DNA of 64,000 nucleotides from Glycomyces tenuis DSM 44171 (GTDB lineage: Bacteria > Actinomycetota > Actinomycetes > Mycobacteriales > Micromonosporaceae), in assembly GCF_000427885.1 (NCBI RefSeq), contig NZ_ATYW01000020.1, positions 1 through 64,000 on the forward strand. The letters run 5' to 3'. The notes beneath the pieces were generated by a model, which was not told the origin of the DNA, made no database searches, and saw only the letters and a program-made list of their open reading frames with translations. The translations under genes were made by a program, and so were the position numbers. Shown here one piece after another: positions 45,171 to 53,890 of this stretch. The number at the start of each line of letters is the position of its first letter. The stretch's first letter is position 1.

Positions 45171-46181
45171 CTACCAGCGGTGGTGGACCAGCGGCCGGAT
45201 GAATTCGTCGTAGACCGCGGCCACCTCGGCGTGGACCTCCTCCGACAGCGGCGCGAAGCCGGCCGCCGCCGCGTTCGCCTTCGCCTGGGCGGCGTTGCGG
45301 GCGCCGGGGATGACCACCGAGACGCCCCGCTGGTCGAGGATCCACCGCAGCGCGAACTGCGCCATCGTCATGCCCTCGGGCACCAGCGGCCGCAGCCGCT
45401 CCACGGCCGCCAGGCCGGTCTCGTAGTCGACGCCGGCGAAGGTCTCGCCGACGTCGAAGGCCTCGCCGTGCCGGTTGAAGTTCCGGTGGTCGTCCTCGGC
45501 GAACCGCGTCCCGGCGTCGTACCTGCCCGACAGGAGCCCCGAGGCCAGCGGGACGCGCGCGATGACGCCGACCCCGGCCTTCTCGGCGGCGGGCAGCACC
45601 GCTTCGAGCGGCTTCTGCCGGAACGGGTTGAGGATGATCTGGACGCTCGCCACGTTCGGACGGCCGATGGCCGCGAGCGCCTGCTCGCACGTCTCGACAC
45701 TGACCCCGTAGGCGCGCATCCGGCCCTCGGCGACCATCGCGTCGAGGTCGTCGAAGACCGCCTCGGAGTGGTAGACCGGCGTGGGCGGGCAGTGCAGCTG
45801 CACCAGATCCAGCGTCTCGACGCCGAGATTCGCCCGCGAGGCGTCGTTCCAGGCCCGGAAGTGCTCGGGGCTGTAGTTCTCGGGCAGCTGCTCCATACGC
45901 CGTCCCATCTTGGTGGCGACGGTGATGCCCGGGTGCCGTCGCAGCAGGGCGCCGACGAGCAGCTCGGACCGGCCGTCGCCGTAGACGTCGGCGGTGTCGA
46001 AGAAGCTCACGCCCGCTTCGACCGCCGTCTCCAGGGCGGCGTTCGCGTCGCCCTCGCCCACCTCGCCCCAGGACGCGCCGATCTGCCAGGCGCCGAAGCC
46101 GACCGCGCCGACCGCGACGGGAGCGCCGTCGGTTTCGCCCGCTCGGGGCGCCGTGCGAGTGATCAGTGTCCGCTCTTCCAT
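45171..46181 (-). CDS. Aldo/keto reductase
   Basis: 336 residues, a TIM-barrel AKR: GFGAWQIGASWGEVG, FFDTADVYGDGRSE (catalytic Asp and Tyr), VATKMGRR (Lys), LDLVQLHCPP (His), and near the end VSVVIPGARNAAQAKANAAA (NADPH-binding). It resembles the AKR11/12 group. A TATGCT -10 is 6 nt upstream, so the mRNA is probably leaderless. The open frame continues upstream through the ROK gene by chance. Confidence 0.92.
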   Translation of the reverse strand: MEERTLITRTAPRAGETDGAPVAVGAVGFGAWQIGASWGEVGEGDANAALETAVEAGVSFFDTADVYGDGRSELLVGALLRRHPGITVATKMGRRMEQLPENYSPEHFRAWNDASRANLGVETLDLVQLHCPPTPVYHSEAVFDDLDAMVAEGRMRAYGVSVETCEQALAAIGRPNVASVQIILNPFRQKPLEAVLPAAEKAGVGVIARVPLASGLLSGRYDAGTRFAEDDHRNFNRHGEAFDVGETFAGVDYETGLAAVERLRPLVPEGMTMAQFALRWILDQRGVSVVIPGARNAAQAKANAAAAGFAPLSEEVHAEVAAVYDEFIRPLVHHRW

Positions 46182-46187
46182 GCGCCG

Positions 46188-46193
46188 AGCATA
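46188..46193 (-). promoter_or_regulatory. -10 element, leaderless start of aldo/keto reductase
   Basis: TATGCT on the minus strand 6 nt before the ATG at 46181. Confidence 0.5.
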
Positions 46194-46263
46194 ATGGGCA
46201 TGGGACCCCGCGGGGCCGCCCGATGGCCGCATCGCCTTCGAAGGCCGGTGACCGGCTTCATCT

Positions 46264-46279
46264 AACCCATTTACAAAGG
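46264..46279. promoter_or_regulatory. ROK box 1 (shared 16-bp motif)
   Basis: AACCCATTTACAAAGG over the -35 of the ROK gene. It differs at one base from AACCCATTGACAAAGG (47691-47706) before the ABC sugar operon. The matching pair implies a common regulator, most simply the ROK protein itself. Confidence 0.7.
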
Positions 46280-46298
46280 TGTCGGGCCGACGTACGCT
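46270..46298 (+). promoter_or_regulatory. Leaderless promoter of ROK gene
   Basis: TTTACA (46270-46275), 17 bp, TACGCT (46293-46298), 6 nt to the ATG at 46305. Confidence 0.7.
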
Positions 46299-46304
46299 TC
46301 CATC

Positions 46305-47510
46305 ATGAAATCCACCTCGCGCGACATCCGCATTCGCAATTGCTTCTCTGTGCTCAGGCATCTCATCGCGGAGACGCCGACGTCGCGCCAGATCCTCGCC
46401 CGCGAGACCGAGCTGTCCGTCGCCACGGTCTCGAACCTGGTGTCCGACCTGATCGAGCTCGGGGTCGTCGTCGAGGTCGGGCGCGAGGAATCGGGAGGCG
46501 GCAGGCCCAGGGCGCTCCTGTCGCCCAACACCGGCGGCGGCGTCCTGATCGGGGTGGACGTGGCCGAGACGTACGTGCAGCTCGAGGCCTACGATCTCGG
46601 CCTCTCCGTGCTCTGGCGGGTGGACGAGCGCCTGGACACCGCCGAGAACACCCCCGAGCAGGTCCTCGGCCATCTCATCGACGGCATCGAGGCCGTGCGC
46701 GAGCGCTTGGGGGACCGCGAGGTGCTCGGGCTCGGCGTCAGCCTGCCCGGCCAGGTCGACGTGGCCGGCGGCGTCTCGACCTTCGCGCCGAACTGGAACT
46801 GGCACGACGTGCCGTTCCGGGACCTGCTGGCCGAGCGGTTGGACCTCGACGTCCCGATCTACCTGGACAACCCCCTCAAGACGGTCACGGTCGGCGAGCT
46901 GTGGTTCGGCGACGGCCGCGGTGTCGACCGCCTGGCCGTGGTCAACCTCGGCACCGGGTGCGGCGTCGGGCTGGCCTTCGAAGGGAAGCTCTACCGCGGG
47001 GCGACGAACTCGGCGGGGGAGTGGGGGCACACCACGCTCGACCCCGACGGCCCCCAGTGCCGCTGCGGCTCCAAGGGATGCGTCGAGGCCTATGTGGGGG
47101 CTCCGGCGATCCTGCGGCAGTGGGGCGAGCGGGACGAGCGCGCCCTCGACGGCTCGCAGTCCGAGGCGATGGCCGCGCTCGCCGCGGCCTGGGAGGCGGG
47201 GGATCCCGCCGCGGTCCGCACCGTCGAGGCGGTCTCGCGGCAACTGGCGGCGGGCGTCGCGAACCTGGTCAACCTCGTCAACCCCGATCTCGTGGTTCTC
47301 ATAGGGTGGGTCGCGCGCGTTCTCGGGGACGGGCTGATGCCCGAACTCGAGCGCCGCCTTCCCGAACACGCGATGGAAGCGCCTCTCAAGGCGCTGCAAC
47401 TGAAGCGGAACAGCCAGCAGCGCAACATGGTCTGCCTCGGAGCCGCCGCCCTGGCCCTGGAGGGCCACCTCAACCGCATCAACACCGTGGGCGCCCGCGC
47501 CCGCCGCTGA
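46305..47510 (+). CDS. ROK-family transcriptional repressor (NagC/XylR type)
   Basis: 401 residues. An N-terminal winged helix (TSRQILARETELSVATVSNL) is followed by the ROK sugar-kinase fold: GVDVAETYVQL, VNLGTGCGVGLAFEGKLYRG, GEWGHTTLDPDGPQC, and the zinc motif CRCGSKGCVEAY. It would bind a sugar or sugar phosphate as inducer and repress the ABC operon starting at 47828. A 16-bp box shared by the two promoters supports that, and it sits on its own -35, so autoregulation is expected. Confidence 0.92.
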   Translation: MKSTSRDIRIRNCFSVLRHLIAETPTSRQILARETELSVATVSNLVSDLIELGVVVEVGREESGGGRPRALLSPNTGGGVLIGVDVAETYVQLEAYDLGLSVLWRVDERLDTAENTPEQVLGHLIDGIEAVRERLGDREVLGLGVSLPGQVDVAGGVSTFAPNWNWHDVPFRDLLAERLDLDVPIYLDNPLKTVTVGELWFGDGRGVDRLAVVNLGTGCGVGLAFEGKLYRGATNSAGEWGHTTLDPDGPQCRCGSKGCVEAYVGAPAILRQWGERDERALDGSQSEAMAALAAAWEAGDPAAVRTVEAVSRQLAAGVANLVNLVNPDLVVLIGWVARVLGDGLMPELERRLPEHAMEAPLKALQLKRNSQQRNMVCLGAAALALEGHLNRINTVGARARR

Positions 47511-47518
47511 AGGCCCGC

Positions 47519-47536
47519 CTCCGCGCACGCGCGGAG
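47519..47536 (+). terminator. Short hairpin after ROK gene
   Basis: CTCCGCG and CGCGGAG, 7-bp stem with a CACG loop, 8 nt past the stop codon. No T-run. Confidence 0.45.
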
Positions 47537-47690
47537 ACCACGACCGAGGGACGCGGCTCCGAAACCCGCCCCGCTCCTCGGGCGGGATCGGGCGAACGCT
47601 CCCGTCGGTCTTCGCCCCGTGCCGTCGTCTCCCGCCTCGGACGCCTGCTGGGAGCCCGGTGGGAGCGCGTCTCCTGAAGACCCTTACTTC

Positions 47691-47706
47691 AACCCATTGA
47701 CAAAGG
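47691..47706. promoter_or_regulatory. ROK box 2 at the ABC sugar operon
   Basis: AACCCATTGACAAAGG. The TTGACA in it is the -35 of the operon, so a bound repressor would exclude RNA polymerase. Confidence 0.7.
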
Positions 47707-47726
47707 GGGTTCACTCCCGCAAGACT
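47697..47726 (+). promoter_or_regulatory. Promoter of ABC sugar operon
   Basis: TTGACA (47697-47702), 18 bp, AAGACT (47721-47726). The start would be near 47733, leaving a ~95-nt leader. Confidence 0.65.
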
Positions 47727-47827
47727 GATGAGGAATCGACGAATATTGATTCTCCGCTGCGGCGTCGACCATGACCCGGGGTCGCACGGAAACCCTTCCG
47801 ACCTCTCGACGTAGCGAGGAGCACGAC

Positions 47828-49123
47828 ATGGTTGCTTCAGGCAACACCCGCTTTTCGAAGAACGCGCTTGCAGCGACGGCGTTGAACCGCCGCCGAATGC
47901 TCGCCCTCGGCGGGCTCACCGCCGGAGCCGGAGCACTCGCCGCCTGCGGATCCAACACCGGACGGGGCGACGGCGACGGCGTCAACCTCTCGCAGTGGTA
48001 CCACCAGTACGGCGAGGCCGGCACGCAGCAGGCCGCCGAGAAGTACGCCGCGGCCTACGAGGACGCCAACGTCACCATCAACTGGGTGCCCGGCGACTAC
48101 GACACCGCCCTCTCCTCGGGACTGCTCGCCGGCGAGGGCGAGGCCCCCGACGTGTTCGAAAGCCACCTCAACCGCTCCATGGTCGAGAGCGGCCAGGTCG
48201 TCGCGCTCGACGACCTCTACGAAGGCGTCCTCGACGACTTCACCGAAGGCGACCTCGCCCGCAACACGATCGACGGCAAGCTCTACGGCATCCGCATGAT
48301 CGACGACCCGCAGTTCCTGTACTACCGGCCCTCCCTCCTGGAGGCCAAGGGCGTCGAGCCGCCGACCACCTTCGAGGACCTCATGGCCGGCTCGGCCGAA
48401 CTGACCACCGGCGACGTCAAAGGGCTGTTCCTCGGCAACGACGACTCGGCCACCAAGCTGTTCCAGCCGATCGTCTTCTCGGCTGGGCAGACGCTCCTGA
48501 CCGAGGACAACCAGATCGGCTTCGACAAGGACGCCGTCATCGCCGGCGCCCTCCAGGTCAAGGAGCTGCACGAGTCCGGTTCGCTCCTCATCGGAGCCCC
48601 CACCGAGGCCTGGGACCCGACCTCGATCATCCAGGAACTGTGCGCGATCCAGTGGTGCGGCCTGTGGGCCATGCCCCAGATCATCGAGGCCCACGGCGAG
48701 GACGTCGCCATCATCCCCTTCCCCGGCTTCGGCGGCGGCACCCCGACCGTCTTCAACGGCGGCTGGTCCACCTTCGTCAACGCCAAGTCGCCCCACGTCG
48801 AGGAGGCCAAGGCGTTCACCAAGTGGCTGTGGATCGACCACGAGGAGTTCATCCAGGACTGGTGCCTCTCCTACGGCTTCCACATCCCGCCGCGCCTGTC
48901 GATGCGCGAGAGCGCCGAGGCCCTCGCCGACGGCCCCGCCGCCGAGGCCGTCCGCATCTCCGAGGAGTACGGCTGGGCCGAGAACCCCAACTGGACGCCC
49001 ACCATGGAGACCGCGGTCGACGACATGATGACCAACATCGTGCTCGAGGGCAACGACCCCGAGGCCGAGTTCGACAACGCCGTCGGCACGATCCAGACCG
49101 AGCTCGACAGCATCTTCGGATAG
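47828..49123 (+). CDS. Sugar ABC transporter, substrate-binding lipoprotein
   Basis: 431 residues. An N-terminal signal with NRRRMLALGG and the lipobox LAAC (Cys40) indicates a lipoprotein, possibly Tat-exported. The rest is a CUT1-type (MalE/UgpB-like) binding fold: VTINWVPGDYDTALSSGLLA, GEAPDVFESH, ARNTIDGKLYGIRMIDDPQF and NGGWSTFVNAKSPHVEEAKA. GAGGAG lies 7 nt before the ATG. It heads an operon of binding protein plus two permeases. The sugar is unknown. Confidence 0.93.
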   Translation: MVASGNTRFSKNALAATALNRRRMLALGGLTAGAGALAACGSNTGRGDGDGVNLSQWYHQYGEAGTQQAAEKYAAAYEDANVTINWVPGDYDTALSSGLLAGEGEAPDVFESHLNRSMVESGQVVALDDLYEGVLDDFTEGDLARNTIDGKLYGIRMIDDPQFLYYRPSLLEAKGVEPPTTFEDLMAGSAELTTGDVKGLFLGNDDSATKLFQPIVFSAGQTLLTEDNQIGFDKDAVIAGALQVKELHESGSLLIGAPTEAWDPTSIIQELCAIQWCGLWAMPQIIEAHGEDVAIIPFPGFGGGTPTVFNGGWSTFVNAKSPHVEEAKAFTKWLWIDHEEFIQDWCLSYGFHIPPRLSMRESAEALADGPAAEAVRISEEYGWAENPNWTPTMETAVDDMMTNIVLEGNDPEAEFDNAVGTIQTELDSIFG

Positions 49124-49132
49124 GCGCGCACC

Positions 49133-50098
49133 GTGGCCGTCTCAGCAGAGCCCGCCGCGCCCGAAGCGGGAACCGGGGGCCCCGCCCCCCGGCCCCCCCG
49201 CTCGGGCCGCTGGCGGACGACACTCGCGTTCTGGTACTTCGTCGGGCCGTTCCTGGCCGGGCTGATGATCTTCACCTTCATCCCGGTGCTGTGGAGCGCG
49301 TACCTCTCGTTCTTCGAAGCCCGCAACACCGTGACGCCCGCGGCCGAGGACTACGTCGGCTTCGACAACTACGTCAGGATGTTCCAGGACGACGCCTTCC
49401 GCGACAGCCTGGTCACCTTCACCGTCTTCGCGGCGTTCGTCGTCCCGCTCACCTTCGCCAGCTCGCTCGGCCTGGCGCTCATGCTCAACCGCGTCCGATT
49501 GGCGCGCGCCTTCTTCCGCTCGGTGTTCTTCCTGCCGTTCGCATGCTCCTATGTGGTCGCATCGCTGGTGTGGAAGATGTCGATCTTCAACGGCGTGCGC
49601 TACGGCATGGCGAACTCCATCCTGGACCTGTTCGGCCTCGAGGACGTCCCCTGGCTGTTCGACCCGAGCCCGCCGTGGTACTGGCTGGTCATCGTCACGC
49701 TGCGCCTGTGGATCCAGTGCGGCTTCTACATGATCCTGTTCATCGCCGCCCTCCAGCAGATCCCCGAACAGCTCTACGAGGCCGCCTACGTCGACGGCGC
49801 CAAACCCGGCAGGCAGACGTTCTGGCACATCACGCTGCCGCAGCTGCGCTTCAGCGCCGTGGCCGTGCTGATGCTCATCCTCATCGCCGCCTACCAGGCC
49901 TTCGACGAATTCATCAACCTCATAGGCAACCAGGCCTACGCCAGACCGCCGCTGGTGTACCTCTACTACACCTCCCTGGGCACGCAGCAGGACCTCGGCC
50001 TCGGCTCGGCCGGGGCGCTCATCCTGGCCCTGATCATCGCGATCGTCACCCTCGCCCAGGGCAAGATACTCGGCTTCGGCAAGACGGAGGAACGGTGA
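49133..50098 (+). CDS. Sugar ABC transporter permease (MalF/UgpA type)
   Basis: 321 residues with about six membrane helices after a Pro-rich start. The cytoplasmic EAA loop EAAYVDGAKPGRQTFWHITL is intact for ATPase docking. GTG start at 49133, 9 nt after the binding-protein stop. It overlaps the second permease by 4 nt. Confidence 0.92.
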   Translation: MAVSAEPAAPEAGTGGPAPRPPRSGRWRTTLAFWYFVGPFLAGLMIFTFIPVLWSAYLSFFEARNTVTPAAEDYVGFDNYVRMFQDDAFRDSLVTFTVFAAFVVPLTFASSLGLALMLNRVRLARAFFRSVFFLPFACSYVVASLVWKMSIFNGVRYGMANSILDLFGLEDVPWLFDPSPPWYWLVIVTLRLWIQCGFYMILFIAALQQIPEQLYEAAYVDGAKPGRQTFWHITLPQLRFSAVAVLMLILIAAYQAFDEFINLIGNQAYARPPLVYLYYTSLGTQQDLGLGSAGALILALIIAIVTLAQGKILGFGKTEER

Positions 50099-50979
50099 GT
50101 CCGATGGTGACACTCAAGGAGCGGAAGAACCCCGTCGGATACCGGCCCGGCGCCGCCTCGAAGGGCGCCAGGGCCGCGAACTTCGCCGTGCTCAGCGTGC
50201 TCGCGGTGATCTTCCTGATCCCGTTCTACCTGATCGTGCGCAACGCGCTGGCCACCGACGCCGAGATCACCGCGCCGGGGTGGATGTGGTTCTCCTCCTC
50301 GCCGGCCTGGGAGAACATCTCGAAGCTGTTCAGCGACCCCGCGGTGCCGATGGCCAGGAGCCTGCTGAACTCCGCGGTGGTGGCGGTGCTGACCACCGTC
50401 GGCACGCTGTTCCTGTGCGCCACGGCCGGATACGGCCTCGCCAGGATCCCCTACCGGCACGCGAACAAGGTGTTCTACCTCGTCCTGGCCACGCTCATGA
50501 TCCCGAGCGCGGTCACCTTCGTGCCCAGTTTCGTGATGGTCTCCAGCCTCGGCTGGATCTCCGACTTCCGGGGCCTGATCATCCCGACGCTGTTCAACGG
50601 CTTCCTGACGTTCCTGTGCCGGCAGTTCTTCCTGGGCTTCCCCAGGGAACTCGAGGAAGCGGCCAGAATGGACGGACTCGGCTACTGGGGCGCGTTCTGG
50701 CGCATCGTGGTCCCCAACTCCAGCAGCTTCCTCGCCGCGATCGCCGTGATCACCTTCGTCACCTCGTGGAACTCCTTCCTGTGGCCGCTGGTCATCGCCC
50801 GCTCGCCCGACTCCTGGACGGTCCAGGTCGCCCTGTCGACCTTCCTGACCGCCCAGACGATCAACATCTCGCAGCTGTTCATGGCCGCCGCCGTGGCGAT
50901 CCTGCCGCTGATCTTCGTGTTCCTGTTCCTGCAGCGGTTCCTGGTGCAGGGCGTGGCCCAGACCGGCCTGAAAGGTTGA
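50095..50979 (+). CDS. Sugar ABC transporter permease (MalG/UgpE type)
   Basis: 294 residues and six membrane helices; EAA loop EEAARMDGLGYWGAFWRIVV. The GTG at 50095 has GGAGG 5 nt upstream and overlaps the previous stop; the ATG at 50104 is an alternative. There is no ATPase gene in the operon, so a shared MsiK-type ATPase encoded elsewhere is expected. Confidence 0.92.
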   Translation: MSPMVTLKERKNPVGYRPGAASKGARAANFAVLSVLAVIFLIPFYLIVRNALATDAEITAPGWMWFSSSPAWENISKLFSDPAVPMARSLLNSAVVAVLTTVGTLFLCATAGYGLARIPYRHANKVFYLVLATLMIPSAVTFVPSFVMVSSLGWISDFRGLIIPTLFNGFLTFLCRQFFLGFPRELEEAARMDGLGYWGAFWRIVVPNSSSFLAAIAVITFVTSWNSFLWPLVIARSPDSWTVQVALSTFLTAQTINISQLFMAAAVAILPLIFVFLFLQRFLVQGVAQTGLKG

Positions 50980-51136
50980 GGAGCGCCGGCCGAAGGGCGG
51001 TCCGGACAAGACGATCAACCGTGCTAGCGTGATGACCTCATTGCCGACGCCCAGTTCATCCTGCCGCGGGACCGCCCGTCCGGCGGCCGGAGGGGTCGGT
51101 ACACCCTGATCCTGAAACACAAGGAGTCGTTCTCCA

Positions 51137-51523
51137 ATGCCCGACATCAAGACCCGCAGCCCCTTCGGCGTGTGGGGGCTCAGCCTCATCACCTTCGGCA
51201 TCTACTACTACGTGTGGGCCTTCAAGACGTGCGGTGAGGTCCAGGCCGTCAACCCCAACCACCCCGACAACCGCAGCGGCGGCAACGTGGTGCTCTCGAT
51301 GCTCTTCGGCGGGCTCACCCTGCTCATCTGGCCCGCCATCAACTGGTTCAAGTTCTGCGGCTCGGTCAAGGCCGAGCAGCAGGCCGTCGGCCTCCAGCCC
51401 ACCTTCAACACCGGCCTGGCCACCTTCCTGATCTTCGTGGCCAGCACCCACACCTGCTACGTCCAGTCGCAGCGCAACCTCGTCGTCCAGACGGTCAAGC
51501 AGCGCCAGGGCATGCCTGTCTAG
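51137..51523 (+). CDS. DUF4234-type small membrane protein
   Basis: 128 residues with hydrophobic segments near 11-28, 48-66 and 92-105. The N-terminal KTRSPFGVWGLSLITFGIYY then YVWAFKTCGEVQAVNP is the DUF4234 pattern (R-S/P...TFGIY...Y). The function is unknown. AAGGAG lies 9-10 nt before the ATG. A -10 candidate TAGCGT is in the upstream region without a good -35. Confidence 0.78.
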   Translation: MPDIKTRSPFGVWGLSLITFGIYYYVWAFKTCGEVQAVNPNHPDNRSGGNVVLSMLFGGLTLLIWPAINWFKFCGSVKAEQQAVGLQPTFNTGLATFLIFVASTHTCYVQSQRNLVVQTVKQRQGMPV

Positions 51524-51538
51524 AACCCCTCGAAGCCC

Positions 51539-51573
51539 GGACGCCTCCGCCCGCCTCCCGGGCGGGGGCGTCC
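51539..51573 (+). terminator. Terminator after DUF4234 gene
   Basis: GGACGCC pairs with GGCGTCC and CCGCCCG with CGGGCGG: two stacked 7-bp helices separated by a T/G mismatch, 5-nt loop. It begins 15 nt after the stop. Confidence 0.75.
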
Positions 51574-51589
51574 GGCGTCCAGGGCCCGT

Positions 51590-51595
51590 TACCCT
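51590..51595 (+). promoter_or_regulatory. -10 element, leaderless start of apt-like gene
   Basis: TACCCT lies 6 nt before the GTG at 51602; no Shine-Dalgarno, and the terminator hairpin sits just upstream. Confidence 0.45.
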
Positions 51596-51601
51596 TGCGT
51601 G

Positions 51602-52117
51602 GTGGATCTGACCGACTACGTGCCCATCGTGTCCGACTTCCCCGAACCGGGCGTGGGCTTCCGCGACATCACGCCGCTCCTGGCCGCCCCGCAGGCGTTC
51701 CGGGCCTCGATCGACCGGCTCGAGGCCGCCTGCGCGGCCCACCCGTACGACGCCATCGCCGCCTTCGACGCCCGGGGGTTCCTGTGGGCCGCCCCGCTGG
51801 CAGACCGCACCGCGAAGCCGCTGATCCCCATCCGCAAGGCCGGCAAGCTCCCGCGCCCGGCCGCCGTCGAGGCCTACCGCGGCGAGTACGCCGAGGTCCG
51901 CGTCGAGATGCACGCCGACGCCGTCGCGGCCGAGGACCGCGTCCTCCTGGTGGACGACGTCATCGCCACCGGCGAGTCCATGGCCGCCGGCATCAGGCTC
52001 GTCGAAGGGCTCGGCGGCACCGTCGCCGCCTGCGCGGCCCTGCTCGAGATCGGCGCGCTCGCCGGACGGGACCGCCTCGACGGCTACCCGGTCGTCTCCC
52101 TGCTCGGGAAGCTCTGA
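51602..52117 (+). CDS. apt: Adenine phosphoribosyltransferase
   Basis: 171 residues, the usual length. YVPIVSDFPEPGVGFRDITP is the Apt N-terminal signature; AIAAFDARGFLWAAPLA and IPIRKAGKLPRPAAVEAY follow, and the PRPP-binding loop is VLLVDDVIATGESMAAG. It makes AMP from adenine and PRPP. The GTG at 51602 is preferred to the one at 51599 because of the -10 spacing. It stands alone, not next to rel or secDF as often in actinobacteria. Confidence 0.92.
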   Translation: MDLTDYVPIVSDFPEPGVGFRDITPLLAAPQAFRASIDRLEAACAAHPYDAIAAFDARGFLWAAPLADRTAKPLIPIRKAGKLPRPAAVEAYRGEYAEVRVEMHADAVAAEDRVLLVDDVIATGESMAAGIRLVEGLGGTVAACAALLEIGALAGRDRLDGYPVVSLLGKL

Positions 52118-52121
52118 GCCC

Positions 52122-52715
52122 CTACCGCCCCGTCAGCTTCGCCAGCGCCGCCGGATCGGCCAGCGCCGAGCCGATCCCGATCACCGACGCGCCCGCCCGC
52201 AGGTAGGCGTCGACCTCGTCGACGGCCACCCCGCCGGTGGCCACGAACCGCATGTCCGGGAACGGGCCCCGCATCGCCTTGAACCAGGCCGGGCCCAGCG
52301 CCGCGGCGGGGAAGACCTTCACCCAGCGGCGCCCGTGCGCCGCCGCCAGCTGCAACTCGCTCGCCGTGGCCACACCCGGCAGGTGCGGCATCCCGGCGGA
52401 CTCCGAGGCCTCGAGCACGCTCACGTCCAGGCCCGGCGCGACGGTGTAGGCCGCCCCCGCCTCGCGGGCGCGGGCCACGTGGTCGGCGGAGACGACCGTG
52501 CCGGCCCCCACGGCGTGGCCGCGCTTCGCGCCGGCCTCGACGGCGGCGGCGAGCGCCTTCTCCTGGCCCGGCTGCCCGATCGGCACCTCGACGAGCTCGA
52601 CGCCGCCGTCCCAGGCGGTCTCGGCCAGCGCGACGGTCTCGGCCGGGGGCAGGCCGCGCAGGATGGCCATCACGCGCTGGCCGTCGAAGAGGGCGTCGAA
52701 GTCGATTCGGGTCAT
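52122..52715 (-). CDS. eda: KDPG/KHG aldolase
   Basis: 197 residues, a single TIM barrel. RVMAILRGLPPAETVALAET, the catalytic region VELVEVPIG (Glu43), and the Schiff-base lysine Lys133 in WVKVFPAAALGP match class I 2-keto-3-deoxy-6-phosphogluconate aldolases. VATGGV and GIGSALADP are the phosphate loops. It cleaves KDPG (or a related keto-acid phosphate) to pyruvate and glyceraldehyde-3-phosphate. The start overlaps the kinase stop by 4 nt, forming a two-gene pathway unit. Confidence 0.9.
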   Translation of the reverse strand: MTRIDFDALFDGQRVMAILRGLPPAETVALAETAWDGGVELVEVPIGQPGQEKALAAAVEAGAKRGHAVGAGTVVSADHVARAREAGAAYTVAPGLDVSVLEASESAGMPHLPGVATASELQLAAAHGRRWVKVFPAAALGPAWFKAMRGPFPDMRFVATGGVAVDEVDAYLRAGASVIGIGSALADPAALAKLTGR

Positions 52716-53629
52716 GTCTGCTGCTCCAGGATAGATCTGACTGTCTGCGGTCCGGGGGGTGCGGCGAGGTCGCCGGTGGTCTGGAGGGCGCCGGCGGCGA
52801 GCCGGTGGCCCAGCCTCATGCAGCCGTCGGGCGAGGCGCCCTTGAGGCGGCCGTAGAGGAATCCGGCGGCGAAGGCGTCACCGGCGCCGACCGGTTCGAT
52901 GATCTCGACCGGCTCGGCGGGGGAGTAGTGGTGCTCCGAGCCCTCGAAGCAGGTGACGCCGTTGCCGCCGTCCTTGACCACCAGCGTGTCCACCGTGGGC
53001 AGTTCGGCGCGGACGTCGTCGGCGGTCTTGCAGCCCCAGAGCGTCTCGGCCTCGTCGAGGCCGACGAAGGTGATGTCCGCGGCGTCGGCCAGGCGCGCCA
53101 GCTGCGGTGCGGCCCGCTCGACCGGCCACAGCGCGGGCCGGTAGTTGACGTCGAAGCTGACGGTGGCGGGAGCGAGCGCGCGGTCGACGACGAGTTCGCG
53201 CATCAGACCGGCGCAGCTGTCCGAGAGCGCCTGCGTGATGCCCGAGACGTGGAGGATCGCCGGCGGCTCGACGTCGGCGAGGTGCCCGGGCCCCATGGCG
53301 GAGGCCGCCGACCCGGACCGGTAGTAGTGGACCTTGGTGCCCTCGGGGTGCGGGTCCTTGAAGTAGACGCCGGTGGGCCTGCCGGGGTCGACCTCGGCGC
53401 CGTCGCAGTCGACGTCGGAGGCGCGCAGCACGTCGAGGACGCGCTGTCCGAAGGGGTCGTCGCCGACCTTGCCGCGCCACCCGGCGTGGACGCCGAGCAG
53501 CGCCAGGCTGATCGCGACGTTGGACTCGGCGCCGGCGATGCCGGCCCGCAGGTTGGCGGCGTGGCGCAGGGGCGCCGCGGCCGTGGGGGCGAAGACGACC
53601 ATCGACTCGCCCAGGCACAGGACTTCCAT
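52712..53629 (-). CDS. PfkB-family sugar kinase, probable 2-keto-3-deoxygluconate kinase
   Basis: 305 residues. MEVLCLGESMVVFAPTAAAP then AESNVAISLALLGVHAGWRG is the PfkB start; EIIEPVGAGDAFAAGFLYGR holds the catalytic Asp in GAGD. Pairing with a KDPG aldolase makes KDG kinase (KdgK) the likely identity. The start at 53629 has GAGGAG 6 nt upstream; the frame stays open 37 codons further without a better site. Confidence 0.87.
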   Translation of the reverse strand: MEVLCLGESMVVFAPTAAAPLRHAANLRAGIAGAESNVAISLALLGVHAGWRGKVGDDPFGQRVLDVLRASDVDCDGAEVDPGRPTGVYFKDPHPEGTKVHYYRSGSAASAMGPGHLADVEPPAILHVSGITQALSDSCAGLMRELVVDRALAPATVSFDVNYRPALWPVERAAPQLARLADAADITFVGLDEAETLWGCKTADDVRAELPTVDTLVVKDGGNGVTCFEGSEHHYSPAEPVEIIEPVGAGDAFAAGFLYGRLKGASPDGCMRLGHRLAAGALQTTGDLAAPPGPQTVRSILEQQT

Positions 53630-53683
53630 TGGCGACTCCTCACGGCTCGAATGTGCCCACGCGGATCCCACGGCGCTGTGACT

Positions 53684-53714
53684 CCTTGTGGCGGGGTGCT
53701 CCCAGAGTACAAGG
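53684..53714. promoter_or_regulatory. Inverted repeat upstream of KDG kinase gene
   Basis: CCTTGT and ACAAGG separated by 19 bp, 55-85 nt before the kinase start. A candidate operator; no strong -10/-35 pair was identified for the kinase gene. Confidence 0.35.
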
Positions 53715-53890
53715 ACCGTTGCTCCGCGGCTCATCCTCATCGATCGATATCCGCGTTAGACTCGGAGCCGAGCCGCCGCACTGCGCGGACCAGCGGCCGC
53801 GGGTGTCGGCGAGGGCGGTCGGCGGCGCTCGGATCCCACCCGTGCGGCGGGCTCGCGGACCGCGCCGGGCAGTGAGGAGGGGCGGGGTGG

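Larger units (their letters stand above)
47511..47827. other. Intergenic region with terminator, ROK box and promoter
   Basis: 317 bp. It holds a short hairpin after the ROK gene (47519-47536), a GC-rich stretch without genes, the second ROK box (47691-47706), the sugar operon promoter and a ~95-nt untranslated leader with a GAGGAG ribosome site. Confidence 0.7.

Noticed and set aside
45171-47714. 847-residue minus-strand ORF containing the aldo/keto reductase
   Set aside because: Everything upstream of 46181 lies opposite the ROK gene and has no recognisable content; the reductase starts at 46181.
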